A stretch of 64,000 bases of DNA from positions 4,340,001 to 4,404,000 of the forward strand of contig NZ_AP026866.1 of NCBI RefSeq assembly GCF_042849255.1, given 5' to 3'. Of the stretch, positions 5,897 through 15,196 are shown piece after piece (positions within the stretch are counted from its first letter, which is position 1; every line of letters begins with the position of its first letter). The position numbers were made by a program, and so were the translations under genes. The notes beneath the pieces are model-generated. The model made no database searches, was not told where the DNA came from, and worked only from the letters and a program-made list of their open reading frames with translations. The DNA is from Oceaniferula spumae. Its GTDB lineage: Bacteria; Verrucomicrobiota; Verrucomicrobiia; Verrucomicrobiales; Akkermansiaceae.

Positions 5897-8506
5897 ATGA
5901 TCAAAACCCTCCTTTTCCCCGCACTCGTCCTCCTGTCACTCCTCAACGTTTCTGCAAGTATTGTCACCAGTGTGACGGAGGCCAATGATGCCACGTTGCA
6001 GGGCACTGCGCTCAGCGGCCAGCCGTGGGCCTCGCAGATATCGACCACCGACCTCGTGCATACAGGACAAGCCACCTTCTCAGGTCCAGTGGTTCACAGT
6101 AACACTCCCAATTTCGGCAGCGCGGGTGTCAACAATGGCGGCACCAATGTCGATACATCTAACAGCACTTTCTGGAACATTTCAAAGCTGCCGGCTAGTG
6201 TCACCTTCAACCTCAACACCTCCGCCAACACCGATGGCTACGACATCACGGCTGTCGATGTTTTCCAAGGCTGGCATGCCAATTCTGCCATGCACGCCAA
6301 TCAGAATTACAAGATCTGGGTGCGACTGGTTGGCTCAACCCTCTACACCGAGCTGCACACGGTAAACTACAATCCTTTTGGAACGGGCGATGACCCCCAT
6401 CATTACAGCCACACCAAGGTGACGGAAGACGACACAGGAATCATCGTCTCAGGTGTGGACAGTATTCGCATCGAGTTTCTTGTCCCCGCCAGTTCGGGCG
6501 GAGCTGCTCCGGGCATCGTGGTCAATGAAATCGACGTGCACGGTTACCCAACAGGAACCACGCCGCCGAGCGTCAGTCTGACCCACCCCACCACCCGCCA
6601 GATCATCCAACGCGAGGCTGACAATACCGCTGGCATTCCCGTAAGCGGAACATACAGCGGCAGCGCGGACAGCATCGAAGCGCGTGTTGTGGCGGGTGAC
6701 TCGGGAACCTCCTCTGACTGGCAAACCGTCGACATTTCACCAAGCGATGGTAATTTTTCCGGCACCTTGGCTGACATCCAAGCCGGGGGCTGGTACACGC
6801 TTGAAGTTCGCAAGGTGGAAGGCGGCGTGTCGGGTGGTGTCACAACATTGGACAGAGTCGGAGTGGGGGACATCTACGTCATCGCGGGTCAGTCAAATTC
6901 CGCCAATTTTGGCTCCCCGGCAATCACCTCCACTGAGGACCGTGTGTCCGCGCGACTCAGCACCACGGCAAATTCTTGGGAACATGCTTCTGATCCTCTC
7001 CCCATCGCCAATGGCTCAGGTGGTTCGCCATGGACGAGGCTCGGTGACCTGCTGGTGGCCAGTGAGGACATTCCCATCGGATTTATTTCTGTCGGACAAG
7101 GTGGCACCAGCGTGCAACAGTGGGTCACTTCCCTCTATGCCAGCCGACTCAAACCCACGGTCGAGTCCCTGCCGGTCAATGGCTTCAAAGCGGTGCTCTG
7201 GCATCAGGGCGAGTCCGATGCCAACAGTGGCACCTCTCATGCGGACTATGAATCGAGGCTCCTTACCATCATTGCCAACTCCCGCACCGATGCTGGATGG
7301 GACGTGCCTTGGTTTCTGGCCCAGGTTTCCTTCCATCCAAGCACAAATCTAACCAAAGAGCTGCGCATCACCTCCGCCCAGCGCGATGTCATCCACGCAC
7401 AAACAATGACCCGGCTCGGGGCAAGAACTGATGATTTCCATCTGACTGGCAAGCTTTCCGACGGAGTGCACTTCAACGGTGCAGGACTCGCCGACCACGC
7501 TGCCCAATGGCATGCCATCCTGACCGGAACCCCGGCTCCCTCTCCAATCAACGCAAACATCGAGAGCAACAACTCACTTGCCGATGGTGGCATCCACACG
7601 ATCAACATAGGGGCCAACAACAGCCTGTCTCTGATCGGCTGGGAGGTTCTGGCTGCTTCGGGAATTGCCGCCGCCGATGGCTCCAACGGCTACTACAACC
7701 CCAATGCCACCTTCTACAGTGCCAGCGCGGACACGGTTAACGGTGGGGTCCTTCCCAATATGAACGGCAAACACGTCGCTTTTTTCTCCGGTGGTTCCGC
7801 AGGAAACTTTTTCCAGCAAACCTTCCCTACCAGCCTGGAGCCCAACACCACCTACACCTTAATTGTCGCACTGGGGAAACGGCTGGCTGGCACCTACGGC
7901 AATGCCCGACTCGAAATCGTCGCAGACGGACAAACTGTGGCGGGCATTAACGTGCCGGAAAGCAGCCTCACTGCAGACGCCTTCACCGACATCTCAGTCA
8001 GTTACACGGCGCCCGAGGAGCAGACCTTTAACCAGCACTTGGCGATCCGCATTATCAAGACCGACGGCACTGGAACTTATGTTGATTTCGACAACGTGCG
8101 AGTCACCACCAGCCTCACCCCGTTCGGTCAGTGGCAGACCACCCACTTCGGCTCGACAAGTCACCCCGACGCCAGAATCACCTCCGACTCCGATGGTGAC
8201 CAGATCCCGAATGGTGTGGAATATTTCCTCGGCCTCCAGCCAGATGTTCATGACACCCTGCCAGTGCCTGTCGCAGACACCACTACGGTAAGCTACACCA
8301 TTCCCTTGGATCCGTCCGTCAACGACTCCGGTCTGGACCTGCTGTATTCCTACAATCTCGAGCAGTGGTTCTCCGCTAACACCCCCGATGATCCAGCCGT
8401 GACATCGGTTCATGGAGCCAACAACTGGTCGGTCACCATTCCATATGCCCACACGGACAAGGCGTTCTTCCAAATCGAAGCGAAAAACATCAACTCCGCT
8501 CCTTGA
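5897..8506 (+). CDS. Large exported SGNH/sialate O-acetylesterase-like protein with N-terminal shared module
   Basis: 869 residues from the ATG at 5897, which opens a signal peptide MIKTLLFPALVLLSLLNVSA. Residues about 25-230 repeat the module of the preceding PEP-CTERM protein. An Ig-like linker follows (about 235-320), then an SGNH hydrolase of the sialate O-acetylesterase type: GQSN at 331-334 (nucleophile Ser333), WHQGESD at 435-441 and DGVHF with Asp522 and His525. Next comes a beta-rich region of about 170 residues, perhaps carbohydrate-binding, and a calcium-type DSDGDQIPNGVEYFLGLQP segment. There is no PEP-CTERM tail. It probably removes acetyl groups from acetylated carbohydrate outside the cytoplasm; the substrate is inferred from the family only. 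It lies directly after a terminator, so it needs its own promoter or read-through. Confidence 0.8.
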   Translation: MIKTLLFPALVLLSLLNVSASIVTSVTEANDATLQGTALSGQPWASQISTTDLVHTGQATFSGPVVHSNTPNFGSAGVNNGGTNVDTSNSTFWNISKLPASVTFNLNTSANTDGYDITAVDVFQGWHANSAMHANQNYKIWVRLVGSTLYTELHTVNYNPFGTGDDPHHYSHTKVTEDDTGIIVSGVDSIRIEFLVPASSGGAAPGIVVNEIDVHGYPTGTTPPSVSLTHPTTRQIIQREADNTAGIPVSGTYSGSADSIEARVVAGDSGTSSDWQTVDISPSDGNFSGTLADIQAGGWYTLEVRKVEGGVSGGVTTLDRVGVGDIYVIAGQSNSANFGSPAITSTEDRVSARLSTTANSWEHASDPLPIANGSGGSPWTRLGDLLVASEDIPIGFISVGQGGTSVQQWVTSLYASRLKPTVESLPVNGFKAVLWHQGESDANSGTSHADYESRLLTIIANSRTDAGWDVPWFLAQVSFHPSTNLTKELRITSAQRDVIHAQTMTRLGARTDDFHLTGKLSDGVHFNGAGLADHAAQWHAILTGTPAPSPINANIESNNSLADGGIHTINIGANNSLSLIGWEVLAASGIAAADGSNGYYNPNATFYSASADTVNGGVLPNMNGKHVAFFSGGSAGNFFQQTFPTSLEPNTTYTLIVALGKRLAGTYGNARLEIVADGQTVAGINVPESSLTADAFTDISVSYTAPEEQTFNQHLAIRIIKTDGTGTYVDFDNVRVTTSLTPFGQWQTTHFGSTSHPDARITSDSDGDQIPNGVEYFLGLQPDVHDTLPVPVADTTTVSYTIPLDPSVNDSGLDLLYSYNLEQWFSANTPDDPAVTSVHGANNWSVTIPYAHTDKAFFQIEAKNINSAP

Positions 8507-8643
8507 TTCAGGTTTGTGCAGGGCATATAGAAGTACTTCAAAAATACTGGGAATTGTCTGCGATGGGAGAATCGGGCGAGCAAGGGGCGGACGAGGCTGA
8601 TTGGTGATTGCAGGCTGTGCGGGATCATGCAGAGTGCTGGGGC

Positions 8644-9363
8644 ATGAAACATCTTTTCCTGGGTTTTCTTTCCATGGTCGTCCTGCTGTTGAGTTCCTGT
8701 ATCGATGGCGATGAGGAGATTTTCCTCCATGGCGATGGCTCTGCCCGATTAAAAGCAGTTTATACAGTGCCGGCTTTAATTTTTTCCGATGAAGATGCGG
8801 CAGATCTCATCGCGATCATTGACAAGGAAATTGGTGAGGAAGAAAAGCTGAACCTCCTGACTAATAGCGTGGAGCGAGTCAACGGGCAGCGGGTGATCAC
8901 CATCGAGGTGGAAACGGGAGATCTGGTGAACTTGGAGGATTTGTTGGATAAACACAGCAAGTCCATTTCGGGAGACTCCAAGAGTAAATCTGACCGGCTT
9001 CTCCACGCCTTGCTGGGGGATTTTGTGATTGAACGTCAGGGTCTGAAAGCTGGGATTAATCGGAAAGTGGATCTGACACCTTTGCTGGAACAGTATTTGG
9101 GAAAACGAGGCACCGGTATGCTTGGTGAGTCTGAGTTCCGTTATACCATCCACTTTCCCCAAGAGGTGGAAAGCACCAATGCCCATGAAGTCCTGAATGG
9201 AGGAAAGACGCTGAAGTGGAAATACAAGCTGGCCGAGTGTAAGGAAAAGCCTATCGAACTGCAAATGGTGGCTGCTGTGCCGATACCTTGGTGGATCTAT
9301 GCGATTGTGGGTGGGGTGGTTTTGCTGCTGGTGTTGATCGCCTGGAAGGTGATTAGAAGATAG
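8644..9363 (+). CDS. Lipoprotein with C-terminal membrane anchor (LppM/DUF3153-like)
   Basis: 239 residues. The ATG at 8644 was chosen because MKHLFLGFLSMVVLLLSSC is a lipoprotein signal peptide with lipobox LSSC; an in-frame GTG at 8608 would precede it with a non-hydrophobic extension. The mature part begins IDGDEEIFLHGDGSARLKAVY, like the 'dG.g' start of LppM-type domains, and ends in one strong membrane helix (WWIYAIVGGVVLLLVLIAW) followed by VIRR. The protein is thus probably anchored twice or held in the inner membrane. No enzymatic motif was seen. The gap 8507-8643 shows no gene. Confidence 0.65.
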   Translation: MKHLFLGFLSMVVLLLSSCIDGDEEIFLHGDGSARLKAVYTVPALIFSDEDAADLIAIIDKEIGEEEKLNLLTNSVERVNGQRVITIEVETGDLVNLEDLLDKHSKSISGDSKSKSDRLLHALLGDFVIERQGLKAGINRKVDLTPLLEQYLGKRGTGMLGESEFRYTIHFPQEVESTNAHEVLNGGKTLKWKYKLAECKEKPIELQMVAAVPIPWWIYAIVGGVVLLLVLIAWKVIRR

Positions 9364-9415
9364 TTTGCGAAGCTTCGCTTCGGGGGGGAGGTCATGAGCA
9401 GGGACGCTCATGCTA

Positions 9416-9450
9416 CAAAAAAAGCCTGCGCCGAGTGAACGGAGCAGGCT
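9416..9450 (-). terminator. Rho-independent terminator downstream of rpmJ
   Basis: Read on the minus strand: stem AGCCTGC (9450-9444) / GCAGGCT (9429-9423) followed by seven T (9422-9416). It lies 27 nt after the rpmJ stop codon. A short inverted repeat ATGAGC/GCTCAT at 9394-9411 is adjacent but has no T-run. Confidence 0.8.
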
Positions 9451-9476
9451 CTTTGGAAAAGATGCTGTGGAGTGAA

Positions 9477-9641
9477 TTACTTCACACCTTTTTTACTCAG
9501 GCGAGTGCCCTTGGTCGCACCCTGACGGGCTTTGAACTTGGGGTTGCTCTTGCAGATAACATAGAGCGTGCCTTTGCGCTTCACGACTTGGCAGTCTTCG
9601 TGGCGCTTTTTCATAGAGAGAAGTGATGAGAGAACTTTCAT
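9477..9641 (-). CDS. rpmJ: Ribosomal protein bL36
   Basis: 54 residues: MKVLSSLLSMKKRHEDC, QVVKRKGTLYVIC, KSNPKFKARQG and a short basic tail. This is the bL36 family, a small large-subunit protein near the peptidyl-transferase region. It lies far from the r-protein cluster at 25.8-40.9 kb, instead of after secY. Of the four zinc ligands of the classical form (three Cys and one His) two Cys remain, at positions 17 and 30; the first Cys aligns with His and the final His with Phe, so it looks like a zinc-free or intermediate form. The C-terminus is about 13 residues longer than the 37-41-residue norm. It has its own terminator and ends 122 nt downstream of serA. Confidence 0.92.
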   Translation of the reverse strand: MKVLSSLLSMKKRHEDCQVVKRKGTLYVICKSNPKFKARQGATKGTRLSKKGVK

Positions 9642-9763
9642 GGTAGAAGTATGGTTGGAAAAAAGTTTGATGAAACCGAGAATTTCGGCTTGGGACGTGT
9701 GTCGGGGCGGGGAAAATACCCAGATTGGATAACGTGTAAAGCCTATTTCTAGGAAAAAGCAGG

Positions 9764-11368
9764 TTAAATCTCAACGGAGGTGACCGAGAGGATTCCGGGG
9801 GCGGCTGAGAGGTCTGCAATGATTTCAGCACTAGGTGCTGTATCGAGCTCGATGACGTTCAGTGCATTGCCACCTGATTTGTTTCGGGCGAGCGACAGAT
9901 TCGCGATATTGAGTCCACCAGCGCCAAGGGCGGTGCCTACGAGGCCAACGATGCCAGGGCGATCGTCATTGCGGACAATCAGGAAGTTACCCTTGATGTT
10001 GGTGTCGACGTAGAGGTGGTCGATTTCCACGATGCGTGGGGATTTACCGATGATGGTTCCAGCTACGCGGAATTTCTTTCCGTCCTTGCGAAGCTCGGCC
10101 ACGATGAGCTCTGCATACTCGGTTTTGGCGGTGATAGTCGACTCGATGGTTTCGAGCCCCATTTCGCTGGCCACGGCTGGGGAGTTGACGATGTTGACTT
10201 GGCCGTCCGGACGAGCAGTCTCGAGGTAACCGGTGAGCACGGTTCTGGAAACGAGAGCGGTATCTTTTTCACCGAGATCTCCGTGGTAGGAAACTCGAAG
10301 CGAGTCTGGATTGACCGGTCCGAGTTTGGCGAGGAACTTACCGAGTGAGCTGGCAAGGTCGAGATAACCGCCGATGGCGCCGAGGGCGGCTGCATCGAGG
10401 GATGGCATGTTGATGGCATTGCGGATCTCACCCGTGGTGAAGAAGTCGCGTAGCTGCTCGGCCACCTGAATACCGACGTTTTCCTGGGCCTCGTTGGTCG
10501 ATGCTCCAAGGTGCGGAGTAAAGGTGATGTGTTTCGGCAGATCGAACAGAATGTGATCGGCAGACGGTGGCTCGTCTTCGTAAACGTCCAGACCACAACC
10601 GGCGATGTGGCCTGATTCGATAGCTGCTTTCAAGGCTGGTTCGTCGATCAGACCACCGCGTGCACAGTTCACAACCAATGCGCCTTTGTTCATCAGAGCG
10701 AGTCGCTCGGCATTAATGATATGCTTGGTGTCATCGGTAAGCGGCACGTGGAGCGTGACGACGTCTGCGCCGGTGAGTGCTGCGTCAGGGCTCTCGGCGA
10801 GCTCGACTTTTAATTGGTCCGCGCGGGCCTGAGTAAGAAATGGATCGTATGCGACGACGGCCATGCCGAATGCTTGGGCGCGCTTGGCGAACTCAGCACC
10901 GATGCGACCCATACCGATGACAGCGAGGCGTTTGGTGTTGATTTCGATACCGGCGTAGGCTTTGCGGGCTGCTGGGAAATCACCCTTCAACACAGCGGAG
11001 TGAGCTGGGCCGATATTTCGTGCAGCGGACAGCATCAGGGTGAATGCCAGTTCGGCCGTAGAGATGGTGTTGCCGGTAGGCGTGTTCATAACGATCACAC
11101 CGTGATTGGTGGCGGCATCGCGATCGACGTTGTCGACGCCGACACCCGCGCGGCCAACGGCCTTGAGCTCGGTAGCAGCGGCAAGAACCTTGGCAGTGAC
11201 CTTGGTCTGGGAGCGGATGATCAGGCCGTGATAGGACGGAATGATTTTGAGTAATTCTTCCGGACTGAGCCCGGTGTTAACATCCACCTCAAGGTCTGGA
11301 TGGTTTCTGAGAAGATCGACTCCTTTGTCGGAAATAGGGTCTGAAACAAGAATACGCTGCTTGGCCAT
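9764..11368 (-). CDS. serA: D-3-phosphoglycerate dehydrogenase (long form with ASB and ACT domains)
   Basis: 534 residues from the ATG at 11368 (MAKQRILVSDPISDKGVDLL); an in-frame ATG at 11377 adds three residues. It oxidises 3-phosphoglycerate with NAD+ in the first step of serine synthesis. Visible: RSQTKVTAKVL, VGRAGVGVDNVD, the NAD-binding GMGRIGAEFAKRAQAFGM, catalytic-region elements GGLIDEPALKAAI and HITFTPHLGAST (His of the Glu-His pair), then the allosteric substrate-binding segment (about 320-450) and a C-terminal ACT domain (LIVRNDDRPGIVGLVGTALG), usually the serine feedback site. Length matches the 525-530-residue bacterial type. Confidence 0.95.
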   Translation of the reverse strand: MAKQRILVSDPISDKGVDLLRNHPDLEVDVNTGLSPEELLKIIPSYHGLIIRSQTKVTAKVLAAATELKAVGRAGVGVDNVDRDAATNHGVIVMNTPTGNTISTAELAFTLMLSAARNIGPAHSAVLKGDFPAARKAYAGIEINTKRLAVIGMGRIGAEFAKRAQAFGMAVVAYDPFLTQARADQLKVELAESPDAALTGADVVTLHVPLTDDTKHIINAERLALMNKGALVVNCARGGLIDEPALKAAIESGHIAGCGLDVYEDEPPSADHILFDLPKHITFTPHLGASTNEAQENVGIQVAEQLRDFFTTGEIRNAINMPSLDAAALGAIGGYLDLASSLGKFLAKLGPVNPDSLRVSYHGDLGEKDTALVSRTVLTGYLETARPDGQVNIVNSPAVASEMGLETIESTITAKTEYAELIVAELRKDGKKFRVAGTIIGKSPRIVEIDHLYVDTNIKGNFLIVRNDDRPGIVGLVGTALGAGGLNIANLSLARNKSGGNALNVIELDTAPSAEIIADLSAAPGILSVTSVEI

Positions 11369-11454
11369 GGCGTGCATTTAGAGTCAGAGTGCGCGCTTGT
11401 CAAAGCGAAGCGGAGTCATTTCTTCCAGAAACTTGTCAGGAGGGCTTCCGGAGT

Positions 11455-12582
11455 TCATTTTTCGACGGTTCGTTCCATCTCTAACACCATAAAACGAGTA
11501 CCCAGCATGGCCGGATGGGTGAGAGTCTGAAACTGACGTAAAAGGGTGGGGGTTTCCGGTGTCATGACCTTTTCCAACTCCAGCAGCCAGTGTTTGGCGT
11601 GATTGGTTAGATAGCTGGCTTGAGTGCCTAGGCTTACAAGCTTGAACCCGACTGCTGAGGCTTCGTTTTCCAAACGAGTGAAGTCAACGTGGCAGGTGAT
11701 GTCTATCTCTCCAGGTGCGGTTAGAGGATTATCGGATTTCTGGTGTTGGTAGTAAGTCTGAAGAGTGCCCTCCGTGCGGTCGGGGTGATAGTAATCCTCG
11801 CTGTGATGGCCGTAATCAACCGTGATCATTAATCCTCTGGTCAGGACATTGGCCACCTCACGAACGAACGGTTTTATGCCAGGATTGAACTCAGTGGTGT
11901 ATCCCTCTGGATAAAAGCCATTGTTCTCCAGATCACGGCAAAACTCAGCGAGTTGATCTGATAAGGGAGCTGCTACAAAAGTAAACTGGCTGTGGGAATC
12001 GAGTCCCACAGTGAGTTGGTGCCATTTTCCGTCCTGATAGCGGACGATGTCGACGGGAAATGCGTCAAGTAGCTCGTTCGAGAGCACCGCTCCCGTAACT
12101 TGTTGGATATCTGTGATGGATGCATGGCAACTGAACTTATCGCTAAACTCAGGACTGAGCTTTGTCTTTTGTCTGCTTCTGAGCAGTGGGGTTGTTTCGA
12201 TCAGATGGTAGTGTAGTGCCTTGTAAAAATCAGTTTGGGTGGTTTTAGCCTCGGAAAGAATATCATAACACAGAGCCCCATCGTGAGCTCCGGGCTCGAT
12301 GATGTGGAATTCTGATGGGCTGCCAATTTCCCGCCAATAGGACGCCAGTCGACGTGCCAGAATCAGGCCGAAACATCGTCCAGCACTCACACTTGTGATG
12401 AAATCGCCTTCTTTGCCGACCCTCTGTGTCTCTCCGGCATAATAACCATGTGTTGGGTCATAGAGCGCGGTGGCCATAAACTCTCGGAACGGAATCGGGC
12501 CCTGCGACAAAATACGGGCTCGTATTTCCTGTGCCAGCGCTGTTTCGCCGCCTGATTCTTCGCTAAAAGCCGGGGTTGCCAT
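11455..12582 (-). CDS. MidA/NDUFAF7-family SAM-dependent methyltransferase (DUF185)
   Basis: 375 residues from the ATG at 12582 (MATPAFSEESGG); an upstream in-frame ATG at 12618 adds a polar stretch that looks non-coding. Seen: PIPFREFMATALYDPTHGYY, EGDFITSVSAGRCFGLILAR, IIEPGAHDGALCYDIL (SAM motif I, GxxDG), VLSNELLDAFPVD and LMITVDYGH. These are the hallmarks of the family whose mitochondrial member dimethylates an arginine of complex I NDUFS2. The bacterial target is not established. It lies 86 nt upstream of serA on the same strand and may be cotranscribed. The gene starts divergently from the PBP gene, 80 nt away. Confidence 0.85.
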   Translation of the reverse strand: MATPAFSEESGGETALAQEIRARILSQGPIPFREFMATALYDPTHGYYAGETQRVGKEGDFITSVSAGRCFGLILARRLASYWREIGSPSEFHIIEPGAHDGALCYDILSEAKTTQTDFYKALHYHLIETTPLLRSRQKTKLSPEFSDKFSCHASITDIQQVTGAVLSNELLDAFPVDIVRYQDGKWHQLTVGLDSHSQFTFVAAPLSDQLAEFCRDLENNGFYPEGYTTEFNPGIKPFVREVANVLTRGLMITVDYGHHSEDYYHPDRTEGTLQTYYQHQKSDNPLTAPGEIDITCHVDFTRLENEASAVGFKLVSLGTQASYLTNHAKHWLLELEKVMTPETPTLLRQFQTLTHPAMLGTRFMVLEMERTVEK

Positions 12583-12662
12583 TGTTTGATTCTGAGAGTA
12601 TGAATTGGGAAATCTCAAGGGACGAGTCCTTCGATCCGGACCTTGCCATGGAAAATTAGATA

Positions 12663-15104
12663 ATGGGTAAAAAACGTTCCAGCACCGGCAGCAAGGGCCG
12701 CAAGAGGCGATTCTTCAAGCTAAAATGGCTGCTATACCTCTGCCTCTTCGGCGCACTGCTGGTAGCCATCGGCTTTCTGGTGTTCCAGATTAAGACCCAG
12801 CCGTTTAAAGATAGGGCCGCTGAATATAACCTGGACGAAATCGATGATGTTGAAGTGGTCAGCCTGATTCTCGACCGTAAAGGCCGTGAGTTGGGAAGGA
12901 TTTTCGTAGAGAACAGGGATGTGATCAGCGTCAAGGACGTGCCCCAAACGATGATCAATGCATTGGTCGCTGGTGAGGATCAGCGGTTTTTTGAACACGA
13001 CGGGGTTGATCGCCAAGGCGTCATTCGTGCGATGTGGCTGAACTTTAAGGCGGGTCGGCAGACTCAGGGAGCCAGTACTCTCACCCAGCAGTTGGCTAGG
13101 AATGCGTTTCACTTGAAGGAGGAAGCCGATGAGGAAGGCTGGACAGGCATAGAGCGTAAGGCGGTGGAGGCGTTCCTCGCTCAACGGATCGAGAAGCGGT
13201 ATGGAAAATTTGAGATCCTCGAGTTCTATTTGAACCGTGTGCCGTTCGGTAGCGGTTTCTACGGTATTCGTTCGGCCTCACTCGGGTACTTCGGCAAAGA
13301 GCCACGTGATCTAACGCTTTCTGAGTGCGCGTCACTGGTGGGTTGTATCAAGAACCCTACCAAAATCTCTCCGATCAATGATCCGGAGATGAACAAGAAA
13401 GCCCGCAACCAAGTGCTGAAACGGATGGCGGCGGAGGGGTTCATCCTCGAATCTGAAAGCGAGGAGTTACAGCTGGAAGACGTGGTCATCAACCCCAAGC
13501 CGATTCAGCGTGGAGCATCTCATCTCTATGAGCGTATCGCTCAAGATGTTCGGCAGCAGCTGGGAGAAGACGCCCTAACTGAAGGTGGGTTTAAAATTTT
13601 CACCACCATCGATATCGATGTCCAAAAAGCGATGGAGCAGCGGATGCTGAAACAACTCGCCGACGCTGAGACGGTCGAAGGATATGATCACCCAAAATAC
13701 CAAGATTACCGCCGCGAAAAAGGTAAGCCGGAATACCTCCAAGGAGCCGGCCTGATGGTTGAGAATGAGACTGGCGCGGTGGTTGCTTATGTTGGTGGTC
13801 GGGATTTCACTCATAACCAGTTTGATATCGTCCAGCTTGGCCGCAAACCTGTTGGAACCGCATTTCTGCCATTCATTTACACGGCAGCACTGGAGAAAAA
13901 AATGTCCGTCGCGTCGTTGGTGCTCGATGCCCCGATGAATAACCGCGTGATCATGTTAGATGGTCGTGAGGGGGTTCTGGGTGAATGGGGCATGGAGGTT
14001 CTGAACCCGCAGTATGAAAACGAAATTACCCTGCGCAGGGCTCTGGAGGTCTCGAAAATCGGAGCATCGGTGAGACTGGGTAAACAACTCGGCCTGGGCA
14101 CTGTGATGGAAACAGCACGCAAGTTCGGACTGACATTTCCAGAGACCAAGCTGCTCACGCGGATGCTTGTAGGTACCGACGAATTTTCATTGCCCGATCT
14201 CGTGCGAGCCTACTCAGCATTTCCGAATGGAGGGCAAACCACAGGTTCGATGTATATCGTAGATCGGATTGTAGATTCGTCCGGCAGTCTCCGTTACCAA
14301 TCCAAACGTAGCCAGAAGTCCAAGCCGATGCTCGATTCACAAACGTCCTTTGTCATGCACTCCATGTTACAAAGCGCCTTGAAAGAAAACACCAATCCTG
14401 AAGGCTCTGCTGATCCCTCCGGGCTGACGAACGATCCTTCCTTGGCTGGCAAAACCGGAACGACATACGATTTCGCAGACAACTGGTTTGTCGGATACAA
14501 CAGTAAAGTGACCTGTGCCGTTTGGATGGGATTCCTTCACGGCAGTCGCGATCCCATTTACCCAGGTGCGTTCAGTCGCCATACGGTGTTCCCAGTATGG
14601 GTAGACAGCATGAATGCAGCTTCCTCAGAGTTCCCGGGCCAGCAATTGGCGGTTCCTGATGGGATTGTTAGCTTGGAAATCTGTAAATCGTCGGGACTGA
14701 GAAAAACAAGATACTGCCAGGACTACCGCAGGGATCCAGTTAGCGGTAAGGAGTCGTACGTGCCGACCACCCTCACGGAGTATTTCATCAAAGGCGCTGA
14801 GCCATCCGGATACTGTGACGTGCACGGTGTCGTGGACGGAACATTGGCTAAAAATTATGATTTCACCGCTGATGGCACAAAGGCCTCGCGCTCTCGTGCC
14901 ATTCCAGTGCAACCTAAAGCTCCCTTGCTGTTAGGGAAGGACCCATACGGCACCGAGCAGCCGGACTTTGCCCCAAGAGACACAACCACATCCAATAGTA
15001 ATGGAGGTGTCATTAATCTCGATCAGCTCGAGACCGAAGACAGGAATTCTGATATCATTCTAGACCGTCCGCGTCGTGTAGAAATCATTGAGGAGACCCA
15101 GTGA
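12663..15104 (+). CDS. Class A penicillin-binding protein (PBP1A-type) with intact glycosyltransferase and degenerate transpeptidase motifs
   Basis: 813 residues. A basic cytoplasmic N-terminus precedes one membrane helix (WLLYLCLFGALLVAIGFLVF, about 22-41). The GT51 domain is intact: GEDQRFFEHDGVD with Glu105, QGASTLTQQLARNAF, KAVEAFLAQRIEKRYGKFEI with Glu169, and EFYLNRVPFG. It should polymerise lipid II into glycan strands in the periplasm. The transpeptidase domain is recognisable, but the SxxK position reads GTAFLPF (Thr399, Leu402) and SxN reads SKI (464-466); only KTGTT (597-601) is kept. Without Ser and Lys it should neither acylate substrate nor bind beta-lactam covalently. A long polar tail follows. 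It is divergent from the MidA gene; no SD was seen. Confidence 0.9.
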   Translation: MGKKRSSTGSKGRKRRFFKLKWLLYLCLFGALLVAIGFLVFQIKTQPFKDRAAEYNLDEIDDVEVVSLILDRKGRELGRIFVENRDVISVKDVPQTMINALVAGEDQRFFEHDGVDRQGVIRAMWLNFKAGRQTQGASTLTQQLARNAFHLKEEADEEGWTGIERKAVEAFLAQRIEKRYGKFEILEFYLNRVPFGSGFYGIRSASLGYFGKEPRDLTLSECASLVGCIKNPTKISPINDPEMNKKARNQVLKRMAAEGFILESESEELQLEDVVINPKPIQRGASHLYERIAQDVRQQLGEDALTEGGFKIFTTIDIDVQKAMEQRMLKQLADAETVEGYDHPKYQDYRREKGKPEYLQGAGLMVENETGAVVAYVGGRDFTHNQFDIVQLGRKPVGTAFLPFIYTAALEKKMSVASLVLDAPMNNRVIMLDGREGVLGEWGMEVLNPQYENEITLRRALEVSKIGASVRLGKQLGLGTVMETARKFGLTFPETKLLTRMLVGTDEFSLPDLVRAYSAFPNGGQTTGSMYIVDRIVDSSGSLRYQSKRSQKSKPMLDSQTSFVMHSMLQSALKENTNPEGSADPSGLTNDPSLAGKTGTTYDFADNWFVGYNSKVTCAVWMGFLHGSRDPIYPGAFSRHTVFPVWVDSMNAASSEFPGQQLAVPDGIVSLEICKSSGLRKTRYCQDYRRDPVSGKESYVPTTLTEYFIKGAEPSGYCDVHGVVDGTLAKNYDFTADGTKASRSRAIPVQPKAPLLLGKDPYGTEQPDFAPRDTTTSNSNGGVINLDQLETEDRNSDIILDRPRRVEIIEETQ

Positions 15105-15196
15105 TTTTCTGTGGTCTTAGGTAGTTCCATCTCAGGATTGTAAATCTTACAACTGCTGGCTTGCACTTTGAGAGGTGCTGGAACATCGTTTTTTCC

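Noticed and set aside
9366..9411. Inverted repeats GCGAAGCTTCGC and ATGAGC/GCTCAT as a terminator of the lipoprotein gene
   Set aside because: No T-run follows on the plus strand; the functional terminator nearby belongs to rpmJ on the minus strand.
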